NCBI RefSeq assembly: GCF_900108405.1
Contig: NZ_FNXG01000002.1
Span: 248,001-312,000 of the forward strand
Length of the DNA: 64,000 nt
DNA from: Paracoccus alkenifer
GTDB taxonomy: Bacteria; Pseudomonadota; Alphaproteobacteria; Rhodobacterales; Rhodobacteraceae
Direction: 5' to 3'
The notes under the pieces were generated by a model. That model worked only from the letters and a program-made list of their open reading frames with translations, did no database searches and was not told the origin of the DNA. The translations under genes were made by a program, and so were the position numbers. Below are positions 8,060 to 16,040 of this stretch, one piece after another (position 1 is the first letter of the stretch; the number at the start of each line of letters is the position of its first letter).

Positions 8060-10215
8060 CGCCAGAACCTCCCCCAGCCGTCATAGATCCGGGTCGAATG
8101 GCCATCGCGGACCGTGTGATAAAGCCGTTCGGTCCGCACCCGCTGCCCGCTGTCGCGGGTGGTCGAGCCGATGCTGCCTCCGACCGTCCGTTTCGAGGGC
8201 GTGCCAAGTGCCCAGTTCATCGGGATCTGCACCGAGACCCCCTTGTCGAACGACCCTTCGCCGGCATCGTCGTCGCTGAGGTCGGTTTTCGTCACATAGG
8301 CGCTGACCGACCAGCCGCTGGCGAATTCACGCGTCAGGCTGAGTGTGGCGCCGGTGTCGCCGGCCAGGTATTTCCCCACGTTGAGTTGCCCCATGAAGCC
8401 GTTGCCCAGCTCGTAATAGGCCGAGACATGGGCGGTGGTGGTCTCGTAGTCCAGAAACTCAAAGGCGTCGCGATAGTCGCGCTTGCGGACGTGGTTGACC
8501 TCGGCCCCCAGCGCCAGCCGTGAATCCACGGGCTTCCACAGCAATTCGGTGGAAATCCCGCCATACATGGTTTCCAGCAGCCCGACGGTCACGCGGGTGT
8601 AGATCGCCGGGGCGGGGTGGGCGTTCCAGTTCAGCACCAGTTCGGGAATGTGCGGGCGGTCGTTGCCGGAATACATGCGGCTGTCCGAGCGCACCCGAGG
8701 AACGCCGTTGTTGTCGCCCGTCGGTGCCTGTTGATCGGCGTTGCCGAACAGGCGCTGGCGCAGTGTGCCCCTGAGGGTCAGCCCCGGCGACAGCTCGTAG
8801 CTGCCGTTCAGCGCGGCGCCGACCTCGTAGCGGATCGGCTCGTCGGGGTCGAACATGCCGACGGTAAAGGACGGCCCCAGCGACCACTGGAAACGGGGGG
8901 CGATACCCGGGCTTTGGACCAGCAGATCGTTGCGTGCCGCCGGGTCGCTCAGCGTGGCGACGGCGGCGATGCGGCCGGCCTCGGTGTTTTCCAGCCGTTC
9001 CACGTCCGAGCGGCGGAAGGTCAGGGACGACACCGGCATCCCCCCCTCGACCGAGGTCACCACCAGCGTTTCCACCGATGGCGGCAGTGCGCGGGTCATC
9101 AGCCGGACGGTGCGGCCGATGGCCTCGGCCTGCTGGATGTGGCGGTGGTTGCGGATGCGGACCTCGGCCCTTGTCGCGGTCAGCGCCATGGATTCGAGGG
9201 TCTGCCCCTCTTTTGCCAGCGCCGTGGCAAGTGCCTTCTGGATGGCGGGTTGCGCGGTGGGGTCGGCGGACCAGCGGCCCGACCAGCCCTCGGGGTCGGC
9301 GGCGGGGGCGGCGCGGGGGCGCACCGGCGCGGGGGCGTTTTCCAGCCCCGAAGGATAGGGCGCCTGCCGCGGGTTCAGCGCCATGCTGGCCTGAACGCCG
9401 AAATGCCGCCCGCCCAGCACATAGGCGCCGATGTTGTAATGTTGCCCGGCCCGATAGTTCAGCCCGAGGTTGATGTGGTTTTTCAGCGCCTCGTCGTCGC
9501 TGCGCCACAGCGGCACCGGGCAGCTGTCATCGCCGGTCTCGCAGGCGTAATCGTCGCCGGAATATTCCGCCAGCAGCGTCAGCTTGTCGGTCGCCTGCCA
9601 TGCGACGCTGGCAAAGGGCGCCATGTCGCCGCGGAACCACTTGGCATTGTTCAGGCGGCCGCGGTCGCGCGCATCGGGCACCGGCCGGTCGTCGGTGAAC
9701 GAGCCGATGCCGCCGGAACTGGCCAGCCGCCCCCAGCCCAGCCCCGCCGACAGCTTCAGCCGCGGCGTCAGGTTCCTTGTCGCGACGATATATTCCGAGG
9801 AATAATAGCCGGTTCCGATGAAATCTTGCAGTCCCACCGCAACCGAGGGGCGCCAGCCGTCCGGGTCTTCGGTCAGCAGTTGCAGCCGCAGGTCGAACGA
9901 GCGGTCGCGGGTATAGCCGCGCGTCATCGCGTTGTTGTCGAACTTGCCATAGCGCAGCACGGCGCTGACCCGGGGCATCACCTGAAAGCTGACGCCCACG
10001 CCGTTGCCGCCGATGCCCGAATAGCCCAGCACCGCGCCCAGAGTGCCGTCCGGCATCATCTCGGCCGAGGGGGTGTCGATGGCGCCGGGCAGGGCATAGC
10101 GGTTCAGGGCGATGCCGGGATCGGCAAGCCCGGCACCGGCCGGCACCAGCATCGCGGCCACCGGCAGTGCCGAGGCCAGCAGCCTGCGGGTCAGAGGTAG
10201 GCGTCGCTGCGTCAT
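8056..10215 (-). CDS. yjbH: YjbH-domain outer-membrane protein
   Basis: The protein is 719 aa with a signal peptide (RRLLASALPVAAMLVPAGAGLA). It starts at the ATG at 10215, chosen because AAAGGA sits about 8 nt upstream; a longer frame to 10392 has no such site. The mature start PGIALNRYALPGAIDTPSAE and the following alternating strands (GLQDFIGTGYYSSEYIVATR, KLSAGLGWGRL) are characteristic of the YjbH family. These are predicted beta-barrel outer-membrane proteins linked to exopolysaccharide export and, in Wzx/Wzy-like loci, to GfcD. The C-terminal half contains another barrel-like segment ending in GRFWR. It is translationally coupled to yjbF. No polysaccharide polymerase or glycosyltransferase is nearby, so it must serve a pathway encoded elsewhere. 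Confidence 0.88.
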   Translation of the reverse strand: MTQRRLPLTRRLLASALPVAAMLVPAGAGLADPGIALNRYALPGAIDTPSAEMMPDGTLGAVLGYSGIGGNGVGVSFQVMPRVSAVLRYGKFDNNAMTRGYTRDRSFDLRLQLLTEDPDGWRPSVAVGLQDFIGTGYYSSEYIVATRNLTPRLKLSAGLGWGRLASSGGIGSFTDDRPVPDARDRGRLNNAKWFRGDMAPFASVAWQATDKLTLLAEYSGDDYACETGDDSCPVPLWRSDDEALKNHINLGLNYRAGQHYNIGAYVLGGRHFGVQASMALNPRQAPYPSGLENAPAPVRPRAAPAADPEGWSGRWSADPTAQPAIQKALATALAKEGQTLESMALTATRAEVRIRNHRHIQQAEAIGRTVRLMTRALPPSVETLVVTSVEGGMPVSSLTFRRSDVERLENTEAGRIAAVATLSDPAARNDLLVQSPGIAPRFQWSLGPSFTVGMFDPDEPIRYEVGAALNGSYELSPGLTLRGTLRQRLFGNADQQAPTGDNNGVPRVRSDSRMYSGNDRPHIPELVLNWNAHPAPAIYTRVTVGLLETMYGGISTELLWKPVDSRLALGAEVNHVRKRDYRDAFEFLDYETTTAHVSAYYELGNGFMGQLNVGKYLAGDTGATLSLTREFASGWSVSAYVTKTDLSDDDAGEGSFDKGVSVQIPMNWALGTPSKRTVGGSIGSTTRDSGQRVRTERLYHTVRDGHSTRIYDGWGRFWR

Positions 10216-10339
10216 GCGGGCTGTCCTTTCGCGGGCGGGCTTGCGGGTTGCGCGCCGGCTCTCGGATCGGGTGTCCGGCAGAGGGGCGCGGTCGGTGTGC
10301 GTGAAAGCGGGCGGCAGGGGGGCGCCCGCAAAAACCGTA

Positions 10340-10873
10340 TCAGCTTGCGGCGGGTGCCGCAGCGGGTGCCGCGGGCGAGGCGCAGCCGTCATAGGTCTGC
10401 CCGCCGGCGCGGACCATTGCCGTCAGCTTCTGCTTGCCGCAGTCGGCGCCCTTGATGCGCAGGACAAAGGGCTGACCCGACAGCGTGCCGATATATTCGA
10501 CCCCCCCGGACCAGGGAATGCGGCGCACATCGACCGCGCGAGGGGCGGCGCCCTGGGGCTGGAACCGGGCCGTGCTGCCGCTGACCGAGGCCGCCCAGCC
10601 CTCGCCGCCCGCCACCAGGTCGGTGACGGCCAGCGACCGGGCCTCGGCCGTGGCGACCTTGGCCGTGGGGCCGCCGACTTCCAGCGGCTGCCGCGTGGGC
10701 GAAGCGCCGGTCGGTTCCGGGATATGGGGCGGCGCCGGTTCTGCCGGGGTCTCGGCCACGGGTTCGGGCTTGTCCCAGGGCATCCGCATGTCGTCGCCGC
10801 AGGCGGCCAGCGCCAGGGGCAATGCAAGCACGGCAAGTTGCACCAAGGGGCGCGTGATAGGGCGCAAGGTCAT
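10340..10873 (-). CDS. Predicted lipoprotein with a COG3650-like C-terminus
   Basis: A 177-aa lipoprotein with signal peptide and lipobox LAAC (Cys25). A Pro-rich spacer (residues 30-60) precedes a compact C-terminal domain whose end, PFVLRIKGADCGKQKLTAMV followed by GGQTYDGCA, has the paired-Cys pattern of small periplasmic lipoproteins grouped as COG3650/META-like. Function unknown. It lies 124 nt upstream of yjbH on the same strand and about 100 nt downstream of sdaA. Co-transcription with yjbHF is possible. The short Ala/Pro tail after the last Cys is low complexity. Confidence 0.75.
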   Translation of the reverse strand: MTLRPITRPLVQLAVLALPLALAACGDDMRMPWDKPEPVAETPAEPAPPHIPEPTGASPTRQPLEVGGPTAKVATAEARSLAVTDLVAGGEGWAASVSGSTARFQPQGAAPRAVDVRRIPWSGGVEYIGTLSGQPFVLRIKGADCGKQKLTAMVRAGGQTYDGCASPAAPAAAPAAS

Positions 10874-10976
10874 GTGTTACTGTCCCACAGCCGGTTTTCA
10901 CTCAGCCTTAGCCAGCGCCCCGGCAAGTGACAAGTATCAGTGCAACCCGGCCGGTCGCGAGACGCGGTTTTCAGCC

Positions 10977-12359
10977 TCAACAATTCGGCACATTGACCGC
11001 CAGTCCGCCCAGCGAGGTTTCCTTGTATTTCTCGCTCATGTCGCGGCCGGTCTGGCGCATGGTCTCGATCGCGGCGTCCAGCGGCACGAAATGCGTGCCG
11101 TCGCCGCGCAGCGACAGGCTGGCGGCGCTGACCGCCTTGATCGCGCCCAGGCCGTTTCTTTCGATGCAGGGCACCTGCACCAGCCCGGCCACCGGGTCGC
11201 AGGTCATGCCAAGGTGGTGTTCCAGCGCGATTTCCGCGGCGTTTTCCACCTGCATGGGCGTGCCGCCCAGCACCGCGGCCAGCCCGGCGGCAGCCATGGC
11301 GCTGGCGGAACCCACCTCGGCCTGACAGCCGGCCTCGGCGCCCGAGATGGATGCATTGTGCTTGACCAGCCCGCCCACCGCCGCCGCGGTCAGCAGGAAC
11401 ATGCCCAGATCGCGTTCGGATGCGCCCGGCACATGGTCCAGCCAATAGCGGATCACCGCCGGCATCACGCCCGCGGCGCCGTTGGTGGGGGCGGTCACGA
11501 CCTGCCCGCCGGCGGCGTTTTCCTCGTTCACGGCCATGGCATAGGTGGACATCCAGTCGTTGATGACATGGGGCGCGGTCAGGTTCTGCCCGCGTTCGGC
11601 CAGCAGCGCCTGATGGATTCCGTGGGCGCGGCGGCGGATGTTCAGCCCGCCGGGCAGGGTGCCCTGCACCGCCAGCCCGCGTTCCATGCAGTCGCGCATC
11701 ACCTGCCAGATCCGCGACAGCCCGGCGTCGATCTGGGCCGTGTTGCGAAACATGCGTTCATTCGCCAGCTTCATATGCGCGATGGACAGGCCCGACTGCG
11801 CGGCCATCGCCAGCATTTCGGCGGCGGTGGCAAAGGGATAGGGCACGTTGCTCGACGCGTCGCTGCGCCGCTCGGCCGCAGTCTCGGCCAGCTCAGCCTC
11901 GGTCAGGACAAAGCCGCCGCCGATGGAATAATAGGTCTCGCGCCCGATCACGTCGCCCTGCGAATCCGTCGCCATCAGGATCATGCCGTTGGCGTGGCCG
12001 GGCAGGGGGCGGTCATAGTCGAAAACCAGATCCGCCGCGGGGTCAAAGCGCAGCGGCCCCAGCCCCTCGGGATGCAGCAGCAGCGTGTCGCGGTTGGCGG
12101 CAAGCGCGGCGTCGGCGGCCTCGCGGTCCATGGTTTCGGGGGTAAAGCCGGCCAGTCCAAGGATCGTGGCGCGGTCCGTCGCATGGCCCTTGCCGGTAAA
12201 GGCAAGGCTGCCGTGCAGGCTGGCGCGCAGCCCCCGCGCCTGAAACGGCGCCGCCCGCAGCAGCTCCAGAAACCGGGCCCCCGCCACCATCGGCCCCATG
12301 GTGTGGGACGAGGACGGGCCCACGCCGACCTTGAACAGATCGAACACCGACAGGAACAT
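10977..12359 (-). CDS. sdaA: L-serine ammonia-lyase (single-chain, iron-sulfur)
   Basis: The 460-aa protein deaminates L-serine to pyruvate. It starts [20 protein letters not shown], the hallmark substrate-binding segment of the SdaA family. The three cysteines expected to hold the oxygen-sensitive [4Fe-4S] cluster are visible: Cys345 (GCQAEVG), Cys387 and Cys398 ([13 protein letters not shown]). Other conserved parts are APTNGAAGV and [11 protein letters not shown]. The ATG at 12359 has GGAGGCG in front. The gene is divergent from dusB and the ntr operon, with 138 nt between them. Its pyruvate product feeds pyc and the PDH complex. Confidence 0.96.
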   Translation of the reverse strand: MFLSVFDLFKVGVGPSSSHTMGPMVAGARFLELLRAAPFQARGLRASLHGSLAFTGKGHATDRATILGLAGFTPETMDREAADAALAANRDTLLLHPEGLGPLRFDPAADLVFDYDRPLPGHANGMILMATDSQGDVIGRETYYSIGGGFVLTEAELAETAAERRSDASSNVPYPFATAAEMLAMAAQSGLSIAHMKLANERMFRNTAQIDAGLSRIWQVMRDCMERGLAVQGTLPGGLNIRRRAHGIHQALLAERGQNLTAPHVINDWMSTYAMAVNEENAAGGQVVTAPTNGAAGVMPAVIRYWLDHVPGASERDLGMFLLTAAAVGGLVKHNASISGAEAGCQAEVGSASAMAAAGLAAVLGGTPMQVENAAEIALEHHLGMTCDPVAGLVQVPCIERNGLGAIKAVSAASLSLRGDGTHFVPLDAAIETMRQTGRDMSEKYKETSLGGLAVNVPNC

Positions 12360-12441
12360 ACGCGCCTCCGCCGCATGGATCGTCGGTGCAAGGCTAGCGC
12401 CGCGCCTGCCGCCGCGCCAGTGTTTGCAGCGATTTGCGGAT

Positions 12442-12481
12442 TGCCCGGAAATCGGGCATTGTGCCGCCGATTCCGGCACAA
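12442..12481. promoter_or_regulatory. Two abutting inverted repeats ahead of the dusB-ntr operon
   Basis: First repeat: TGCCCG (12442-12447), 5-nt spacer, CGGGCA (12453-12458). Second: TTGTGCCG (12459-12466), 7-nt spacer, CGGCACAA (12474-12481). Both are perfect and directly adjacent, ending 16 nt before the dusB start. TTGTGC can be read as a -35 with GACCCT 17 nt later as a poor -10, so the second repeat may overlap the promoter. It is an operator or leader-RNA hairpin candidate. Confidence 0.5.
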
Positions 12482-12497
12482 GACCCTGACCGCACGC

Positions 12498-13517
12498 ATG
12501 AACCCTGCTGACCCGATCCGCCTTGGCGAGGTGCTGCTTGGCCCGCCGGTGTTCCTGGCGCCGATGGCCGGGATCACCGACCTGCCGTTCCGCCGCGCCG
12601 TCGCCCGCCATGGCGCCGGGCTGGTGGTCAGCGAAATGGTCGCCTCGACCGAGATGGTGACGCCGCGCCCCTCGACCCGCGCCGCGGTGCGGGCGAAAGC
12701 GATGATCGAGGAAAACGGCGTGCCGGTCAGCGTCCAGATCGCCGGGCGCGAGCCGGGGCCGATGGCGGAAACCGCGCGGATCGTGGCGGGCATGGGCGCG
12801 GGGATCATCGACATCAACATGGGCTGCCCGGCGCGCAAGGTCACCGGCGGGCTGTCGGGTGCGGCCTTGATGCGCGAACCCGACCGGGCGCTGTCGCTGA
12901 TCGAGGCGGTGGTGGCGGCCGTCGCGCCGCTGCCCGTCACGCTGAAGATGCGGCTGGGCTGGGACGCGGACTGCCTGAACGCGGGTGATCTGGCCCGGCG
13001 TGCCCGCGACGCAGGCGTGCGGATGATCGCGGTCCACGGGCGCACGCGGGCGCAGTTCTACACCGGCAGCGCCGATTGGGCGGCGATAAGTGCGGTGCGC
13101 GCGGCGGTGCCCGACCTGCCGCTGGTCGCCAATGGCGACGTGGTGGACGCGGCCTCGGCCCGCACTGCCCGGGCGCTGTCGGGGGCCGATGCGGTGATGG
13201 TGGGGCGCGGGGCGCAAGGCGCGCCATGGCGGCTGGCCGAGATCGCGGCGGCAAACCACGGCACGCCCGCGCCGGTGATCCCGCGCGGCGCGGCGCTGGC
13301 GGATGCGGTTGCCGATCACCACGCCGACATCCTGTCCCATTACGGCCGCGAGCTTGGCCTGCGGGTCGCGCGCAAGCATCTGGGCTGGTATCTGGCCGCC
13401 GCTGACCTTGAGGACGCGGCGCAGGCCCGCGCCGCGCTGATGGCGGCGACCTCGGCCGAGGCCGCGCGCGCCGCGATCCGCGCCGTGTTCCGCGGGGCCG
13501 AGGCTCGCGCCGCATGA
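12498..13517 (+). CDS. dusB: tRNA dihydrouridine synthase DusB (NifR3)
   Basis: A 339-aa flavoprotein that reduces uridine to dihydrouridine in tRNA. It begins with the FMN-binding segment FLAPMAGITDLPFRR. It contains INMGCPARKVTGG with the catalytic Cys110, the segments VHGRTRAQFYTG and VANGDV, and GADAVMVGRGAQG at the phosphate-binding end. It is the first gene of the nitrogen-regulation operon, as in Rhodobacter where it was named nifR3, and overlaps ntrB by ATGA (13514-13517). There is no clear Shine-Dalgarno sequence before the ATG at 12498. In-frame codons upstream lack one too, so the start is probable rather than certain. Confidence 0.95.
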   Translation: MNPADPIRLGEVLLGPPVFLAPMAGITDLPFRRAVARHGAGLVVSEMVASTEMVTPRPSTRAAVRAKAMIEENGVPVSVQIAGREPGPMAETARIVAGMGAGIIDINMGCPARKVTGGLSGAALMREPDRALSLIEAVVAAVAPLPVTLKMRLGWDADCLNAGDLARRARDAGVRMIAVHGRTRAQFYTGSADWAAISAVRAAVPDLPLVANGDVVDAASARTARALSGADAVMVGRGAQGAPWRLAEIAAANHGTPAPVIPRGAALADAVADHHADILSHYGRELGLRVARKHLGWYLAAADLEDAAQARAALMAATSAEAARAAIRAVFRGAEARAA

Positions 13518-14605
13518 GCGCGGTTTCCCGTGCCGCGCCTGTCCCCGATCCCGCGCAGGCGCTGGAATCGCTGCCGCTGCCCATTGCCTGTTTCGACGCC
13601 GCCGGGCGCTGGGCCAGCCTGAATGACGCTGCCGAGCAATGGCTGAACCTGTCCTCGACCGGGGTGCGGGGGCTGGCGCCCGAGGACCGCGCCCTGATCG
13701 CGCGGCTGCGCACCGATCCCGGCCTGGGCGCGCTGGTCGCGCAGGCCGCCCTGGCCGACAAGCCAGTGGTCCATACCGCGGTGCAGTTCCAGACCAGCGA
13801 CCGCGCCGACCGCTGGACCACGCGGCAGGCGGCGCTGCATCTGCGCGCGCTGCCGGGCGGAGGAGTCGTTGCCGCGATCCTGCCCGCGACCGGGGACGAT
13901 GCCGCCATGCCCCGCCGCGCCGCCCGCAGCGCCATCGGCATGGCCGAGATGCTGGCGCATGAGATCCGCAACCCCCTGGCTGGCATCCGCGGTGCCGCGC
14001 AGTTGCTGGCCGGCGACCTGCCCGCCCAAGACCGCGAGCTAGCCGATCTGATCGTCGCCGAAAGCCGCCGCATCGTGGCGCTGCTGGACGAGGTCGAGCG
14101 TTTCGGAGACACCTCGGCGCCCCGGTTGCAGGCGGTGAACATCCATGACGTCGTCGAACGCGCCCGGCGCAGCATCCTGCTGGGCGGGGCGAGTGCGCGG
14201 ATCGTGGCGGACTATGACCCTTCGCTGCCGCCGGCGCTGGCCGATCCCGACCGCATCATGCAGGTGGCGCTGAACCTGTTGCAGAACGCCGTGCAGGCGG
14301 TCTCGGGCGCGGCCCCCGGCACGATCTGCCTGCGCACCGGCTGGGACGGCGCGCTGCGCAACGCGGACGGCACCCCCCTGCCGATCCGCATCGAAATCGA
14401 GGACGACGGCCCCGGCATCCCCGCCCATATCGCCGACCATGTGTTCGAGCCATTCGTGTCGGGGCGCGAGAACGGCACCGGGCTGGGGTTGGCGCTGGCC
14501 GGCAAGATCGTCACCGACCACGGCGGGCTGATCCGCGCCGAAAGCCGCCCGGGGCGAACGGTGCTGCGGGTGTCGCTGCCGCAGGCGGGCAGGGGGGGGC
14601 TTTGA
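13514..14605 (+). CDS. ntrB: Nitrogen regulation sensor kinase NtrB
   Basis: A 363-aa soluble histidine kinase. The N-terminal PAS-type domain (residues 15-125) is followed by the dimerisation/phosphoacceptor box AEMLAHEIRNPLAGIRGAAQ with His149, then the ATPase domain with the N-box NLLQNAVQAV, the G1 box DDGPGIP and GTGLGLALA. NtrB phosphorylates or dephosphorylates NtrC in response to PII proteins. The start overlaps dusB (ATGA) and the stop overlaps ntrC (TGATG), which implies coupled translation at near-equal levels. Confidence 0.96.
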   Translation: MSAVSRAAPVPDPAQALESLPLPIACFDAAGRWASLNDAAEQWLNLSSTGVRGLAPEDRALIARLRTDPGLGALVAQAALADKPVVHTAVQFQTSDRADRWTTRQAALHLRALPGGGVVAAILPATGDDAAMPRRAARSAIGMAEMLAHEIRNPLAGIRGAAQLLAGDLPAQDRELADLIVAESRRIVALLDEVERFGDTSAPRLQAVNIHDVVERARRSILLGGASARIVADYDPSLPPALADPDRIMQVALNLLQNAVQAVSGAAPGTICLRTGWDGALRNADGTPLPIRIEIEDDGPGIPAHIADHVFEPFVSGRENGTGLGLALAGKIVTDHGGLIRAESRPGRTVLRVSLPQAGRGGL

Positions 14606-15960
14606 TGGACGGGACCGTGCTGATCGCCGACGACGACCGCGGCATCCGCACCGTGCTGACGCAGGCGCTGACCCGCGCCGGCTGCCGCGTCCACGCCACC
14701 GGCAGCCTGTCGCAGCTGATGCGCTGGGTCGGGGACGGCGCGGGTGATCTGGTCATCACCGATGTGATGATGCCCGACGGCAACGGGCTGGACCTGATCC
14801 CCGCCATCACCCGCACCCGCCCCGGCCTGCCGGTGATCGTGATCTCGGCGCAGAACTCGATCGTGACCGCGATCCGCGCGACCGAGGCCGAGGTGTTCGA
14901 TTACCTGCCCAAGCCCTTTGACCTGCCCGAGCTGATGGCGCGGGTGCGCGCGGGGCTGGAACGCAGGGCGCCGCGCCCGACGCCTGCGCCCGCATCGCCG
15001 GAACCCGTGCCCGACACCGCCGCCTTGATCGGCAGCGTCCCGGCCATGCAGGCGCTGTTTCGCGAGGTGGCAAAGGTCGTCGCCACCGACCTGCCCATCG
15101 TCATCGCGGCCGAGCCGGGCGCCGGGCGCAGCACTCTGGCCCGCGCCTTGCACCTGCTGGGCGACCGGCGCGGCGGCCCCCTGGTCACGCTGTCCCCCGG
15201 CGAGTTGCCCGCGGTGCTGCCCCAACGGCTGGCCGGGGCGCAGGGCGGCACGCTGATCGTCGAGGATCCGGCGGCGCATGATCCGGCCACGCAGCTGCGG
15301 CTGGCGGCGCTGCTGGATGCGCCGGACCCCACCGCGCCGGGCGCGCGGCTGGTCGCCACCACCGGCCCCGACCCGCTGGCGGACATCGCCGCAGGGCGGC
15401 TGCACCCCCAGCTATACTATCGGCTGGCCGGGGCGGTGCTGGCGCTGCCGCCGCTGCGCGAGCGGCTGGACGACCTGCCGGCGCTTGCCCGGCTGATGCT
15501 GGACCGGGCCGGGGGCACGGGGCAAGAGCTTGCCCCCCCGGCGATGGAGCTGCTGCGCGCGCACCGCTTTCCGGGCAACCTGCGCGAGCTGGACAACCTG
15601 CTGCGCCGCCTGTCGCTGACCGCCCCGACCCCGGTGATCGAGGCCGCGCAGGTCGCGCTTGCCCTTGCGGCCGGCGGCCCGGCCGCCCCGCCCCGCCCCG
15701 ACCCCGCGCAGCCCCTGTCCGACACCATCGAGCAGCATCTGCAACGCTATTTCGACCTGCACGGCGATGAGCTGCCTGCGCCGGGGCTTTACGACCGCAT
15801 CCTGCGCGAATGCGAACGCCCGCTGATCCAGATCGCGCTGGATGCCAGCAACGGCAACCAGCTGCGTTGTGCCGAATTGCTGGGCATGAACCGCAATACC
15901 CTGCGCAAGAAGATCGCCGACCTCGATATCCAGGTGACACGGCGCCGTCGTGTGATGTAA
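14605..15960 (+). CDS. ntrC: Nitrogen response regulator NtrC, sigma-54-independent type
   Basis: 451 aa: a receiver domain (ADDD, phosphoacceptor Asp53 in VITDVMMPDG, Lys in PKPFDLPEL), an AAA+ domain and a Fis-type helix-turn-helix (NQLRCAELLGMNRNTLRKKI). The AAA+ part is unusual. The GAFTGA loop that contacts sigma-54 is absent, as known for Rhodobacter capsulatus NtrC, which works with housekeeping RNA polymerase. The Walker A reads EPGAGRST with Arg175 where Lys is expected. The Walker B reads TLIVEDPA instead of a DE pair. The start is ATG at 14605, overlapping the ntrB stop; a TTG immediately before it is also possible. Confidence 0.94.
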   Translation: MDGTVLIADDDRGIRTVLTQALTRAGCRVHATGSLSQLMRWVGDGAGDLVITDVMMPDGNGLDLIPAITRTRPGLPVIVISAQNSIVTAIRATEAEVFDYLPKPFDLPELMARVRAGLERRAPRPTPAPASPEPVPDTAALIGSVPAMQALFREVAKVVATDLPIVIAAEPGAGRSTLARALHLLGDRRGGPLVTLSPGELPAVLPQRLAGAQGGTLIVEDPAAHDPATQLRLAALLDAPDPTAPGARLVATTGPDPLADIAAGRLHPQLYYRLAGAVLALPPLRERLDDLPALARLMLDRAGGTGQELAPPAMELLRAHRFPGNLRELDNLLRRLSLTAPTPVIEAAQVALALAAGGPAAPPRPDPAQPLSDTIEQHLQRYFDLHGDELPAPGLYDRILRECERPLIQIALDASNGNQLRCAELLGMNRNTLRKKIADLDIQVTRRRRVM

Positions 15961-16040
15961 AAGCGTCACAGAGGGCGCAGGATTCCGTAACTCCTGCGCA
16001 ACAGCAACGCCGCGGCAACAGCGGCGGGGACACGAGGCGA

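Noticed and set aside
10485-12497. Long plus-strand frame across the lipoprotein and sdaA leading into dusB
   Set aside because: Only the segment from 12498 is DusB; the rest is antisense to well-supported genes and has shadow composition.
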